Shown here: piece by piece, positions 35,162 to 48,476 of the stretch
How the letters are laid out: each line of letters starts with the position of its first letter
How positions within the stretch are numbered: position 1 is the stretch's first letter
Source of the DNA: Phanerodontia chrysosporium
Lineage: Eukaryota; Basidiomycota; Agaricomycetes; Polyporales; Phanerochaetaceae
NCBI GenBank assembly: GCA_001910725.1
Contig: MJGA01000057.1
Location: 1-64,000 of the forward strand
Length of the DNA stretch: 64,000 bases
Reading direction: 5' to 3'
Notes under the pieces: generated by a model
What the model was told of the DNA's origin: nothing
Databases searched by the model: none
The model's input: the letters and a program-made list of their open reading frames with translations, nothing else
Program-made: the position numbers and the translations under genes

Positions 35162-36390
35162 CGTCTATGCTCGAAGTTGTCTAGACAAACGTACACTGTG
35201 GATCCCCTGCTCTGATTGTGAGCCAAGGGTGTCTTCGCTGCGCGTCTGAGGATCACTGAGATATTTCTGTCGTAGCTACTTAACCCTAATCAACGGCAGC
35301 GGGTTAAATGTCCAGCGAGACGTGTTTGTTTCCGGGGTCCTGGTGACCTATCATGTATGCAGGACTTCGAGACCTCGGACACCGTGGAGCGCAGCAGGCG
35401 GAGGCTAGATCACCCACTTCATCGAGGCTCCTTCCGTCTTGGGACAGCTGGTGTATCTCACTTCCTACTAGTAGTTGTGAATAGTTTGTATCTACCCATT
35501 CGAACTGTGCTGTGCTGTCTCGATGCACCGCTTTTGGTGTGAACTTGACTCGGACATCCAGAGAATAGATCGTTCGGGAAGTACGGGCTTCCACACCTCT
35601 GCGGTGCATCATGCATCAGAGGGATGTCATAGTAATCACGAGAGAACGTGTTAAGGGAGGTTTCAAGGGACCTGCCATCAGTAAAAGTGGCGGTGCTGTC
35701 TACAGGGGTTGATAATGTGAGGTCAAGTAGCTATGGTGCTATCAAAAATGAAACACTCGTCTGTCGGGTCTCTCTCCCGATGGTTCTGCATGGATATGTG
35801 CGAATTTTTTAGAAATTGCTCGGGGCTTTTCCATTCATCAGAGAATGGACGGTATATTTCGTCGTGCATCTCATGTGAGAATGCTATCACCTTGGCGGCA
35901 CTCCGATATAGACTCCAGAGAAGCGCATTCGGGTTGGGCTTTGCATGGCAATTTACGTACCGGAGTTGCGGAGGGAACTGTAATGAGATGAGTGAGCTAA
36001 ACGCAGGGCTACGACGCAGCCGAGCTAACATACAAAAATGTAACGGGTACGCGTAACGCACGCACGAATAAGTCTCGTACCGCTCAGGGGACGCAAGAGT
36101 TTGCGAACGAACGAAATGTAAAGATACAATTGGAGACAATGTGCTATACTACTCTACGTGACAATGAAAGAGGGGTATCGACGGAATAACTAACTACTAC
36201 TACTACTAATGCTACTGGAGAAGGTCGAACGGATTGGGGAACGAGGGGACATCGCAATCGTTACTGATGAGTATTATGCATTGTGAAAGAGTGTGAGTGC
36301 TGGAGATGGAATGATGATGTGGCGGACTCGATGTACACGTGAAATAGAATATTTACACTTGATGGATGTCTTCTTCGTTCCTAACTAAAC
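35162..36390. other. 1.2 kb intergenic, nothing recognised
   Basis: Only short frames. A small (ACT)n run lies near 36190. Confidence 0.5.
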
Positions 36391-37609
36391 CTAGCGGCGT
36401 GCCACGCGCTTGCGCTCACGACCGTCCTCCTCGATCTCCATGGCGTCGGGTGACTGCAGCGTGTTCTGGTCCTGGCTGTCGCGCGCCGCGGGGAGCCCGG
36501 CGGCACGAGACGTGCGTACGCGCCGCCGCGGTGCTGCGCCGGACGGAGACGGCGTGGACGGGCCCGTAGACTCGGCGACCATGACAGCGTGCCTGCGCTT
36601 CGTGCCGCCGGACTCGGGTGTAGGTGCAGACGTCATGGAAGGGAAGGTCTGTTCTGGCGGTGGGATAAGGGCGACCGCCGTATCACCGTTACTCGGCAAT
36701 AGGGTCGCCGACAAAGGTGCGGCAGGTGGGACAAGAGACTCTTTCGGATTTGCGTTGGTGAGTGAGAAGAGACGTGAGCGCGAGGGGCGGTGGACGAGTG
36801 AGGGGGGCTGCAGCGAGCGGTATGTCGATGGCGGGGAGGGTGGGGTTGATGCAGGTCGTGCAAGCGCGGAGGTGGATGTAAGCAGCGAGGGCGTGAGAGG
36901 GGTCATGGGGGCAGATGATACCTGAGGCAAAGAATCTGAGCACAGCAAGACACCTAACAATTTCTGGCTACTCACATTATTGTCCCTTGACCTAGCAGAC
37001 GCGATGGATGCCTTAGAGATCGCGGGAGCGGTGGACAGCGTCTTGGTCGAGGGTACTCCAAGATTCCGTTCCCGCTCCCGCTCCCGCTCCTTCTCTTCGT
37101 CCTCATCTTCCTCCTCCTCCCTGGACTTGATGGCCTCCAGTCTCGCTTCGATATAGTCCATGATCCGGCCAATTGTCATGCGCTGCTGGTCGGGTCGCTG
37201 GACTCTCCGCAGAGACGCCTTGCTGGATCATCATGAGCAGATCCTGGCATGCAGATGCGTAACCCGCGTTGTATGCGCGTTTGGACGTTCTTCGCGAAGA
37301 CTTGTAGAGCGTGGTGATACTGAGCGCGGCCGCTGCAGCGTGGAGTCAGCACAGGGTGAGATGCGACCAGAAAACCACGAGCGTACCTCTAAACTTGTCC
37401 GCGAGGTCCTTCTCTGCATTGACAAGATTCGACGGCGGTAGTGAATTGACGAGATTGTTCAGGTTGAGCGACTCCATGCTGGTCGTGGTCGTCGACGGCG
37501 GTGAGGTACAAGCCCCATAGGCGCGCAAATCTGTGCTTGACCCGGCGCCTGTGCCGAGATGCCCAATCTGGGCGAGCAGCACGTGGGTCTTGATGCGCGA
37601 CTGCGGCAT
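36391..37609 (-). CDS. HAPSTR/TAPR1-like nuclear protein (tentative)
   Basis: Exons on the minus strand: 37609-37387, 37332-36976 and 36921-36391, about 369 residues. A conserved-looking core spans the first junction (DKFR, then AALSITTLYKSSRRTSKRAY and NAGYASACQDLLMMIQQGV), resembling the helical core of the animal stress regulator HAPSTR1/TAPR1 (FQNAATAVTNLYKES). After MTIGRIMDYIEARLEAIKSR come an acidic/Arg-Glu repeat, a long Ser/Pro/Thr-rich region and basic C-terminal stretches likely to be nuclear signals. The frame shifts by one base near 37192 between the core and MTIGR; here one base seems extra. The 54-nt intron 36975-36922 is stop-free. It is divergent from the ABC gene, 83 bp between ATGs. 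The family assignment is inference. Confidence 0.6.
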
Positions 37610-37692
37610 CGCGTGTCCGCGGACGCGCGCCCGTGGAACTTCGAGATTAGGACCTCAGTCCTCGTCGACGACCTCCGCGACGACGAGCAGCC
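37610..37692. promoter_or_regulatory. Short divergent promoter between the HAPSTR-like and ABC genes
   Basis: Only 83 bp separate the two divergent start codons, so the genes must share promoter DNA or overlap each other's 5' ends. Confidence 0.45.
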
Positions 37693-40600
37693 ATGGTGCG
37701 CGGGCTCTGCGACAGCGGCCTCTTCGACCTCACTTCGTCCTGTGTCCGCGAGACCTGGGCCGCCATCGTCCCCACCGCCTTCGTTCTGGTCGTGTGTCTG
37801 TCCGCGACCCCTCTTCCGTCACAGTTCGACGCATCTTGCGCGCCATTCAGCGCCCCTTCCACCTTTTCCTCACCTTGGAGGAGGCGGAAGCACTGAACGC
37901 AGAAATCCCACCAGAGGAGCTGCAGAAGAACACGCCATCTGCACCGCTCTGGCGCACCCTGCTGCTTTCGCTGACCGCGCTCGCGGAGACATTGGCATGG
38001 CTCATTCTGGGCTCTTATCGCTTCGCTGTCCAGCCGGAGGCTCTGTGGGACGACCTGCGGCCATTTCTCATTGCCGTCTCCTGGCTATATGCGACATGTC
38101 GTCCGGTAGCAAGCCCGTGCGCGACTCCACCATACGATCTCTTCATACTCTACATCCTTCGTACGGCATTCGACACGCTGACATTTGGCGGCGAGCTGTA
38201 CAATCGCACTGTATACGGTACCCCGCTTCCAGGAACATGGATGCTCGTCGGCCAGGTCCTCAATCTCGTGGCCTCCTCTCTGCTACTCGTGGTGATCGTC
38301 AGTATGCCTCTGGCCATACCAGCCCGTCGGTGAAGCGCGAAGAGATTGTGAGTTGTCCGCCCGTCTCTACAGGACCACAACTAATCTTATTCAGGGTAAA
38401 TCTGTGTCGCCAGAGGATTACACGTCGTTGTGGAAATGGATGTCGTTCCTATGGGTCAAGCCTCTTATCGACCGTGGGACCTACGAGACTTTGAACGAAA
38501 ATGACGTCTGGGCTCTGAGTCCGACCATGCAAGCCCGTCCATTATATATCAAGTTCAGAGCCTGCAAGCGTCCGACTCTCCTTGGGTGGCTTTGGGCTGC
38601 AAACTCCCTGGACCTGATTCTCGATTTCATTCTGACATATGTCAGCGTCATCTTCAATTATCTCGGACCGTTCTTCCTAAAGCGCATTCTCGACTCGCTT
38701 GTGGTGGAGGAGAACGACGACGAGCGTACTCGTACCAGGAAGGTCTCGCAGGCGTACATTTATGCGTTCTTGGCTTTCCTCTGCACCATTTGCCGTGCAG
38801 AGGCGGACGTCCAGCATTTGTGGTACGGCAGACGCGCGGCGACTAGGATCAAGTCCAGCCTGATGACTGCTATCTACGACAAGGCTCTCAAGCGCAAGGA
38901 CTTCTCTGGTATCGTGGACAATGACGCTGCGAAGAACAAAAACGCGGACCCTAAGAAAGAGGGTTCGTCTCACTCATATATATTCCTTATCACTTAAACT
39001 CACATGGATGGACAGACCCAAAGGGCGACAACCCGAAGGCAGGAGCGGACGTTGGCAAGATAGTCAATCTCATGGCTGCCGATGCAAACAGGATTGCGAT
39101 GATTACGTCTGGACTATATTTCCTGTATGGAGGTACGTTTATTTCCCTCTCTCGACGATTGTCATCTCACGTATCCCGGTCAGCTCCATTCGAAATTATT
39201 ATCGCGGGCTTCTTCCTGTATCAGTACGTCTGCCGGTCGTGTCGGCCGCGTACATCTGCTGATCCTTGTCGACAGGCTCCTTGGATGGTCTGCTTTCGCC
39301 GGCTTTGCCGTAATCATCATCACATGGCCCCTCAATAACCTCGTTGCCAACCGGTCGGTCAGAATCTACAAGGGCCTGTCTACAGCCCGAGACAAGCGCA
39401 TGGGTGTCCTGAATGAGCTCATTTCCGCGGTGAGTCTGCTGTCCAAAAGGTTTTGTGCCATCCGGAGCTGAGTATAGGCATTCAGGTCAAGTTTATCAAG
39501 TTCTTTGCCTGGGAGGATCGCTGGATCAAAAGGGCCATGGATGCTCGCGAAGTTGAGATGCAATGGATGGTCAAAGGTGCCTCGAGATTCAGATCGTCAT
39601 GATTTGCGATCTGACAATGCTCCAGCTCGTATCAACAACGTACTGTTCTCTCTCATATGGAGCATGGCGCCGATCCTTGTGTCGGTCACGGCATTTTTTG
39701 CCTACGTCATGCAGGGGAACCAGTTGACTGTCGGAACAGCTTTCACGGTCAGCATTGATAGTATGGCACTGCTACATTATGTCTCTGATGCCCTATCTTT
39801 AGGCTATCGCGCTGTTCAGTATGATGCGGTAGGTTGTTTGCTTAATCATCGCCTCTTACTCTCATGCCTTCGCTCAGGCCCCTTTGAACGTCATTCCTTC
39901 GTGGATCGTCCAGTTGATGCAGACCAAGGTCGCTATGGATCGTATCGCAACGTACCTCGACGAGGAAGAAGTTGACGAACAAGTTTCCTCGCTGAAGAAA
40001 GCTGCATCACCGTCTACCTTCGATACCTTTGAAGGCCTCGGTATCGAACACGGCACATTCAAGTGGAATGAAGTGGAGCAGAAAAAGGAAGAAACCGCGA
40101 AATCAGCCTCGTCGAGCTCGGGAAACAACGGCAGTGGCGAGGACGATGCTGCGACGGCTGTTGACAGTGCATCTGTCGCGGGCTCCGAGAACAATCGTCG
40201 GTTCGAATTGACGGACATCAGCGTCATGTTCCCCGAAGGAGAACTGACTGTCATCACTGGCCAACGGCTAGCGGAAAGACCGCGCTTCTGGTACGTACGG
40301 CCCAGTTCTCGATGTCTGGTAAGCTAATCATAGCATACAGATGGCTCTGCTCGGTGAAATGACTCGTCTGGAGGGACGCTTGATTATGAACAAGGATCCA
40401 TCGAAGGTCGACGAGCACGGCCTCCAGCACGCCATCTCTTATGCTGCCCAGTCACCGTGGCTGCGTCATCAGTCGATCAAGGACAACATCCTGTTCGGGT
40501 ACCCTTACGACGAAGAGCGATATAATGCTATCGTTGAGTGTTGTGCACTGCGACCGGACCTGGAAATATTGGAGGACGGTGATGCCACCGAGATCGGAGC

Positions 40601-43600
40601 ACGGTATGTCGCCATATAAGCCTACTGCAATCAACGCTAACGAGTTTTCCGACAGCGGTGTCAGTCTTTCCGGAGGTCAAAAAGCAAGGTAAGAGTGGAG
40701 TCGCGAGCGATCGGCAGCGTTCTGACGCGTAAATGTAGAGTTGCATTAGCTCGCGCTGTCTACGCTGTAGGTTTCGACTTTATCCTGCAAGTTCGCTGCT
40801 AACTTCATGTAGCCTACGAAATATGTCCTGTTGGATGATCCCTCAGCGCGGTGGTAGGTTGCTTCCTGTACGTGACGCGGATCTGTTTTGACCATGCTCC
40901 CAGGACAGCCACACTGCTCGCTTTTTATACGAAAAGCTGTTCAAAGGGCCACTTCTGGCACATCGCACTGTGGTACGTGCAACATTCTTGCTCGAAGAAG
41001 ATCCACTCAGCATCTCTCGCGCAGGTTCTTGTCACTCATCACGTAGAGCTCGTTCTACCCGGGACATACTACCTTGTCCGCATGCTCGATGGCCGCATCG
41101 ACACTCAAGGAACGGTCAAGGACCTCCGTGCCCGTGGCGTCCTTGAAGACATCACGCAGGATGAAGCAGTGGAGGTTCACAAGGAGGAGATGGCCGCTCC
41201 AGTTGGAGAAGGGCTGACAACGAGCAGGCACAGATTGACAGTGTTGAGACGGGCGGTCAGGGTGAACAGTCTGCGAAGGCCAAGTCTCCCAGAAAACTGG
41301 TTGAAGAGGAGCACCGCGAGACTGGTACGGTCAAATGGGCGATCTACAACACGTACCTCAAAGCTTCGTAAGTTTCTCCGCTCTTATCTCCTTTGCCAAG
41401 TAAGATGCTAAACTTGCCCAGGTCCTACTGGACGTGGGCCATCCTCATTCTGCTCATCGTCACCAATCAGCTTCTAGGAGTCTCCGAGAAGTTCTGGATC
41501 AAGGTAAGTCATACAGAGTACTGACCCCTACCTTATGCTCATAAACCCTGCAGATCTGGGGCGATGCTTACGGGGGCAACAGTACAGCGCCGACTCCGTA
41601 CCTCATTCACACGTTCTTGACCCCAGAACACGAGATACCGCTTGACCACGCATATACTGCAGCCCACCTCCCGCAGCATTACCACTACGGCGCCGCGACG
41701 ACCAGGTTGCCAAGCATTCACTGGCCCAACGCCCGGGACCACCCCTTCTTCTACATCGGCATATATGCTTCGATATCTCTGGGAGCCGCTCTAGTGAACA
41801 TTGCGGGCGCCATCACTCAATACACCGGTGCCCTGCGTGCTTCCAGAATCCTATTCAAGAAGCTCCTGACTGCTGTCGTTCGCGCGACGATGAGGTGGCA
41901 CGACACCACCCCGCAAGGCGAGTCATATTACAAAATTATTTTTGCAGCGTTATTGACAACCGCAATTGCAGGTCGCATGCTCAACCGTTTTAGCAAGGAT
42001 GTCGAGACAGTAGATACGTCCCTCGCAGGCTCTCTGCAACAAGTCAATCAATCGCTGGCAAATTTCGCAGCTTCGGTTATCACCGTCATGTATGTGACAC
42101 TTGCACCCACTCATGCCCATCTGCTGACCATGCTGTTTAGTGCCATATTCCCCTTGTTCATCATCCCTGCTTCAATCTTTGGATATTTCTACCGGAAGCT
42201 TGCGATAGGCTACCTCAATACCGGTCGTGACCTGCGCAGAATGGAGGCGAACACCCGTAGCCCTATCTTCGCGAACTTCGGGGAGCTCCTCGAGGGCATT
42301 GTCACCGTGCGAGCTTTCTCTGCCGAGAAGCGTTTCCTCGAAAACCACACGAGCAAAATTGACCTGACGACTAAGGTACGTCTGCAGCGTCGCGAGTTCA
42401 GTAAATTGTTAACAGTGTTCGCGTAGATGTGGTACACATTCTGGATGACGAACCGATGGCTTCTGCTGCAGTTCGATTCTCTTGGAGCCGTCGCTGTATT
42501 GACGACGACACTGTTCGCCTTGTCCGGCTACGTCGATGCTGGTCTTGCTGGTGTCTGTATCACCTCTGCCATGGCTTTCACGAACAGCGTGTACTGGGCG
42601 TGTCGATTCTGGACCGCTTTGGAGCTGGACCTGAAGTACGTAATTCGTTCGCTTGTCGATGGTCATGCACTAACAATACCTACAGTTCCGTCGAGCGTGT
42701 CGTCGAGTACCTGGACCTACCGCAGGAGGCTCCACTCGTGATTGAGAACAGCCGCCCGCCGGCGTATTGGCCATCGTCGACAGGAGAACACAGCGAGGAG
42801 TTGATCTCCGTGGAAAACCTGCATATCAAGTACGCTCCCGACCTACCGGATGTTCTCCACGGCGTCTCCTTCAAGCTGAAGGCGAAGGAGCGGGTTGGCT
42901 TGCTTGGCCGTACTGGCAGTGGGAAGAGCACGCTTGCGATGAGTATCCTTCGTTTCGTACGTATCTCTGCTCAGCTTCGCGATCGAATCTCATCTCGTGT
43001 CGCGACTTCAAGGTGGATCCAGCCGAAGGACGTATTGTGATTGACGGCATTGATATTTCTACCATCGGCCTCCACGATCTGCGGTCCAGGATTGTAAGTC
43101 TCTGCCCCTGCCATTGAACTCTCTATGTTACCCACACGTTATCAGACGTTTATCCCGCAAGATGCCACTCTATTCTCAGGAACTCTGCGTGATAACCTCG
43201 ATCCCTTCGGTACGTTTTTCCCGTTGCACTACGTTGACCCGGTCGCTAACAGTTGGCATAGGCGAACACGATGACAGCGAATGCTTGGATGTCTTATATC
43301 GAGTCCAGATGTTGACGGAGAGCCAGCTCGCGTCTCAGCGGACGTCTAGAGAGCCATCGCGCCCCGGTTCGATCCATGGCGTTGAGCGTGACGAGGGTGC
43401 GAGCGTAGGCACGGGCACGCCAACCAGCACAGAGATCGACAGCAAGGTTCCTATTACTCTCGAGACGCAAGTATCGCCAGGCGGCACGAACTTTTCCCAA
43501 GGCCAGAGACAGCTCATTGCCATGGCCCGTGCGCTGCTCCGCCGGAGTGCAATTATTGTTCTTGACGAGGCGACCTCAAGCATTGACTTCGCGACCGACG

Positions 43601-43908
43601 CTAAGATTCAGAAGACCATCAGAGAGGAGTTCAATGATTCGCTTCTCTTAACTGGTACGTCCGCAAGTCCCCTCCGCTTGAATTTCGCTCAGTTCATTCT
43701 TGTAGTCGCTCATCGACTGAGGACGGTTATCGACTACGATCGTCTCTTGGTGCTCGATAAGGGCGAGCTGGCCGAGTTTGACACGCCATGGAACTTGATC
43801 CAGAAGGAAGACGGGATTTTCCGCAGTATGTGCCTGAAGAGCGGCACGTTCGCGGAGCTGGAGGCTGCCGCCAGAGAGAAAGCACTGTCGGCGGACAAAT
43901 CTGCTTGA
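37693..43908 (+). CDS. ABCC/MRP-type ABC transporter, 25 exons
   Basis: About 1660 residues. Exons run from 37693-38347 to 43706-43908, introns about 46-56 nt. Order: N-terminal membrane segments ([18 protein letters not shown] and others, TMD0-like), TMD1, NBD1 (Walker A at 40255-40283, signature LSGGQKAR at 40665-40688, Walker B LLDD at ~40827), a charged linker, TMD2 and NBD2 ([10 protein letters not shown] at ~42907, FSQGQRQ at ~43493, [11 protein letters not shown]-loop AHRL). NBD1 differs from the consensus GxxGxGKS (TASGKT). Family members export glutathione conjugates, drugs or bile-acid-like compounds at plasma or vacuolar membranes. Six one-base losses are needed to explain the frames: runs at 37808, 38319, 39828, 40261 (inside Walker A), 40840 and 41211. 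One intron (41918-41971) starts with GC. Confidence 0.9.
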
Positions 43909-44720
43909 AGATCCATTTGGCTGCTTCTGTAAGATGCTATGACCATTGTTGTCTGTCCGTATTTATGCACGATGATTATCGATGCCCGTTCGGTCGGGCT
44001 GCGTACGGCTTCGCGGCTCAGGGAAGATGCCGAGAATTTCAGGATCTATGACATGGCGGTGCGTTGCATATTCTATTTGTGATTCGCTCCTGAACAGCCG
44101 ACGTCCCTTGACACACCGCGGTAAGTATTCTGATCCTTGGGGCGGTGCGTACCTGGCTAACTTGAAGAGCAGCCCAAATCACAGAAGCTATGCTATGTTC
44201 GTATGATCTCTCATCGCTCCTGCCTGCGGGTCAAAATGACGATCATGAATAGCCAGTTGATCCACAATCTCAAACACTTTACTGCATGTAGGAAGCTGTG
44301 GGTTAGTCCGATCCAGCTCTGCAACAATGGATACACTTCTCATAAGACAGGTACTGCGCCAGTAGCTCGGTTCTTCTCACGATCCTCGCACGGATGAATT
44401 CCAGAGGTATATTAAGATGATTTGGGCAAAGACTTGTAACTCACCATCGCCTGAGAAACCTTGCCATAGTGACGCTCGTCTGGCTCGGGAGACAGGTGTC
44501 CAGGCGGGAGATGGCGAGTTGTGTTCTTGAAGAGCTCTGTTGGGTACCCGCACCCACCACAGCTGCTGTCAACCCTGGACGCCGCTAAGGGGTCAGGCTG
44601 TGATAAACCTACCATGCGCGCCTCGCTCATTGCTGATCTAGCTCAGGCTCGAACTCTGTGAACATATATGCTGGAGAAAGCACCAACTAACAGCACTCTT
44701 CCCACCAGCATCTTCTCGCT
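43909..44720. other. Intergenic, nothing recognised
   Basis: No conserved coding frame between the ABC transporter and the DUF6533 gene. Confidence 0.5.
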
Positions 44721-46406
44721 ATGTCTTCTCAAGATAATGCAGACTCGTACGCCGAGATTGCACTGGCTGTCCAATCCATGTGAGCACCCCTACCGTGTTC
44801 GCTGCGCCCATGTTGTTGATCACCTCGCAGCCGCACCAACAACTACATAGCCATGGGAGCTCTGGGTAATTCCACGATGTTCACCACTCGGGCGCACCGT
44901 GCTGACTTACTTCTAGCATTTGTGGTGTACGATTATGTCATCACCTTTGACCGAGAGGTTTCCAACGTATGGCGTCGAAAATTCACCGCGGCCTCGGCAC
45001 TTTTCTACGTGAACCGTTACTTGTCAATCGTTTCCGCCGCTCTGGTCATTTTCATGAACAGTATCACAGAACAACAGGTGTGTATGGATGACTTACGCGG
45101 TATATCATACTGATATCTTGCCTAGACGTGAGTTTATCTGATGAAGCCTGTCATTACCCATCGATTCAGTGTGGCGTAAAATATCAGCTGTAGCATTGCT
45201 GGCCGTATATATCAGGGGTGCATTGTCGCACTGCTGATGGTCTTCGCCTGTGAGTATGACTTGCGCTTCGATGACTCACTGCTGTTGAATGACAGTCCCG
45301 TCAGTATTTTCAGCGCTGCGAGTCTACGTACTTTGGAACAAGAATATTCTCTTGTTGTGCCTTATTCTTGCGCTGGATATGGTCCCCGTTGCTACGAACC
45401 TGGTGAGTACATGCCTCCACTATTCTGTGCGGGAGAGACAGTGGCTTACACAGCGATAGTCTTTGTATATCGTCGTCACATTGGTGGCAATTGGACCACC
45501 GTACTCCGAATGCATCACCTCGGACCCGCGGCCAATTGAGCTCGATCTCAAGTGCGTGCATGCTGGTCACATTGCAAAATACAGCCCCTGACGTCGTCTT
45601 ACTCTAGGTGTACGTCCGAGTGCCAATATTGCTCTGAAGCATCGCGTAAGCTGATCGCGACGCAGTGACGCGTCTGACACGCGCCTGTGTCATTGCAGCG
45701 GATGCGCTGGTCATCGTTCTCATATGGATCAAAACTTTCACCTTACACAGGCAAGCCCGCCAACTGCGGATGAAGACAAGCCTTGCTACCTTATTTCTAC
45801 GAGATGGTGAGTGTGATCGCTGTACAGTCGACGCTAAGACTGATTTGCAAGCAGGAACATTGTATTTCATGTCAGTACGCCCATGTAGAGCAGGTCACCG
45901 AGCTTACGCCGGCTTCCAGCGTACTTCTAGTGGTGAACACGAGCCATTTCATTGTGTACGAGATAACAGTGAGTGGTCAAAGCTGCTGTCCCCTGCCCTA
46001 CTGCTAACGATGAGCAGCGCCTTCCGTACATTTCAATCTTTATAACTTCGTACGCGCTCTGTTCCCCAGACTTTCTTCAGGTAAATTCTGGAAACCCTGT
46101 GTTAGGACGACGGCCGTCCTTATTTCGCGGTTCATCATGAACCTGAGGCAAGCTACCGATGAGAGGTCGTGCGGGGATTCCGGGGCCCTAGACCAATTCT
46201 CAATGCCAGCCTTTCGGACGCCGTCCTCATTCGTTGGCGAGCTTGGGGCATCGCTGCACCACAGCGGTTGCTCGTTTGAACATGACGACGATCCGGTGGA
46301 CACGGCGGAGGACTTGTCCGCGACCGAGGACTACGGGACGCCTGAACATGACTCGCAGTACGTACGCGACGCGATTACGACACCCTGTCCGCTTTCAATT
46401 GGCTGA
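44721..46406 (+). CDS. DUF6533 multi-pass membrane protein
   Basis: First exons are clear: 44721-44779, 44831-44865, 44917-45077. They read MSSQDNADSYAEIALAVQS, then the family block YDYVITFDREVSNVWRRKFT and LFYVNRYLSIVSAALVIF. Later exons give FPSVFSALRVYVLWNKNILL (~45296-45355), a further membrane segment (SLYIVVTLVAIG), AADALVIVLIWIKTF and LATLFLRDGTLYF, ending with LISRFIMNLRQA and an acidic tail to the stop at 46404. About seven membrane helices, receptor-like in layout. Exons between 45078 and 45240 could not be resolved cleanly. Family function is unknown; members are numerous in Agaricomycetes. Confidence 0.75.
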
Positions 46407-46921
46407 TCATGCCTATATCGCACTTGTGATCACAGTCATGAGCCGTCCGTTGTTTGACTCATGTCGCTATGATATGACTGGGTATGTCCCACTCCTCCAC
46501 TCTCGCCTTGTCTATTCTGATAGGGTTCATCCTAGCAGTACAGCATCTTGCGCGAGCTGTGTTCGCACATGGTGCGGCGCATAATGAACGATGATGGCCC
46601 TGAGGCCGAATGCTCCTAGGAACCCCTGATTGGCCTAGTGACGATCCAACCATGGTCTTGGCGTCCAGAGGCGCCCAATTAGAGTGCAAGTCGCTGTCCG
46701 CAATTTGGGGCGGTACGGCTCTGATGCGCATTGTCACCGCCCGCGTATTGCGAGCCGCTAGAGGCCGTTAGAGTTCACCGTCGGTGGCGGCGTGCCTGCT
46801 GATGGTCGCAACGCCTCTCGATTACTCCGAACAGTCAGCTCGCTAAACTCTGAGTCTACGTCGGGTGCGGTATATAGAGTCGCCCAGCTCACAGCGCTCC
46901 AGTCACGTCCAACGTCCCGAC

Positions 46922-48161
46922 ATGCACTTCCGTTCCATCTTACTCATCGCCGCCGCGATGACGAGCGCAGTGCTCGCTACGGACATCCCTGGAGGGGTGC
47001 GCCTGGCTAAGCAGGGGGCTCTGAAGCCGCTGCTCGTCAAGCCAGTGGAGTCCTTCTCTGGCGGACTTCAGACAAGGGATAATCCCTTGCGGGACTGCTG
47101 ATTGCTCGGGCATGTCCCGGCGGGTATGGTAGCTGCGGTAACGGCTATTGCTGCCCTATTAACGGCCAATGTTGCAACAACGGAGGTATGTCGTGCCCAT
47201 TATTGTCGCCTAGAGAAGGATAGACTGAGAGAACGTACGATCCTGTTAGGCTGTTGTGACCCAGGTCATTTCTGCTACGGCACTGGCTGTTGTCCCAGTG
47301 GGGACTTCGGATGCGAGGGGAACAGTTGCTGCCCACCGGGGGCGCAATGCTGCAGCGGTGCGTCGAGTACATGAGACTACGGATTATGCAACTGACCTTC
47401 TGGGATAGGTGGTGGGTGTTGTCCTAAGGGGTAAGGTCGCAATCACGAGTTTCACCGATTGGCCGTTTCTCACCCACCTTGATATCCAGCCAATACTGTG
47501 ATGTCGTAGATGGACAACGTGGCTGCTGCGATGACGGTGAGACTTGCACGGCGGGACCATCGGATGAGTGTAGAGATGCAGGCTATTCGCCCTGCGCGGG
47601 AGACGATTACTGCTGCCGTAAGTGAACCGCATTCTCCACGCAGGGGAGTAACTAATCTGCGGCTGATAACGAAGCGACTGGGTGGACGTGCTACAATGCG
47701 GATGGACAAGAGAAGTGCAGACCACCGCCGAGCGGACCGAACACTGTGATCACAACAAGAAGTACGTTTCTCCGCGAGTACACTTGGTTGTGAAGCTCAC
47801 TAAAGTGGGACACTCAGCTACCGCAACCTCGACACGGGTTGTGACCCCGCCGCCGCAGACGGTCGTGACAACGGCGCAGACAGACTTTCCCCCACCACCC
47901 GCAACCACCGTTGAAATCAACACAGATACGTTCTTCCCGACTCCAACAGACACCCCTGGTACATTGAACACGACGCCTACGTCAGGCAAGAGCAAGAGCA
48001 CCGTTTTGCCCTCAAGTTCATCTACGTCCCCGGATGCTACGGATAGTCCTGCTGTAGGTGGAGGGTCCAGCAGTGGCGGCGTTGCTTCCAGAGGCACTCT
48101 GGAGCGTGGCGCTAGCCTCGTCATGATTGTTTCCTGTTGGATTGGCATGTTTGTTTTCTAA
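46922..48161 (+). CDS. Secreted Cys-rich protein with CCP repeats and GPI-type tail
   Basis: A signal peptide (MHFRSILLIAAAMTSAVLA) is followed by a spacer, then exons dense in CC pairs: CGNGYCCPINGQCCNNGG, CCDPGHFCYGTGCCPSG, CCPPGAQCC, GGCCPKG and CRDAGYSPCAGDDYCC. A Ser/Thr/Pro-rich stalk follows (47818-48060), then a hydrophobic C-terminus (GASLVMIVSCWIGMFVF) as for GPI anchoring. Junctions: donors near 47186, 47359, 47430, 47621 and 47761, each with an AG acceptor. The CCPxG spacing recalls granulin-like or chitin-binding knots, but no family is certain. The frame breaks near 47084-47093 (CCC and GGG runs) between spacer and first Cys repeat. Probable cell-wall protein. Confidence 0.65.
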
Positions 48162-48476
48162 TGCTGGCACTTGACTTGGTGTATGTAGGATGACGCCTCC
48201 GGACTCAATTTGGTTGGGCTAGTATCGTACGGTGTACTCGGTTGTTCCTCTGGACTGAATGAATGCGTGGGGCACTTTGCTACAACTTGGTCAAAGGAAG
48301 TCAGGTGTAACTCACTGTTAGTAAGAAGGTCGGTAGCATCATTTAGTGAAGGAAGCTTACATATTAGCCGCCCATATAAGAAAATTGAACTTACACAATG
48401 ACTAAAATTGCTTGACCATCCGTAATGCTTTGAACCGGGATTCAGGATCAAACACTTTCAAGTTCGGCCTCTTCCC

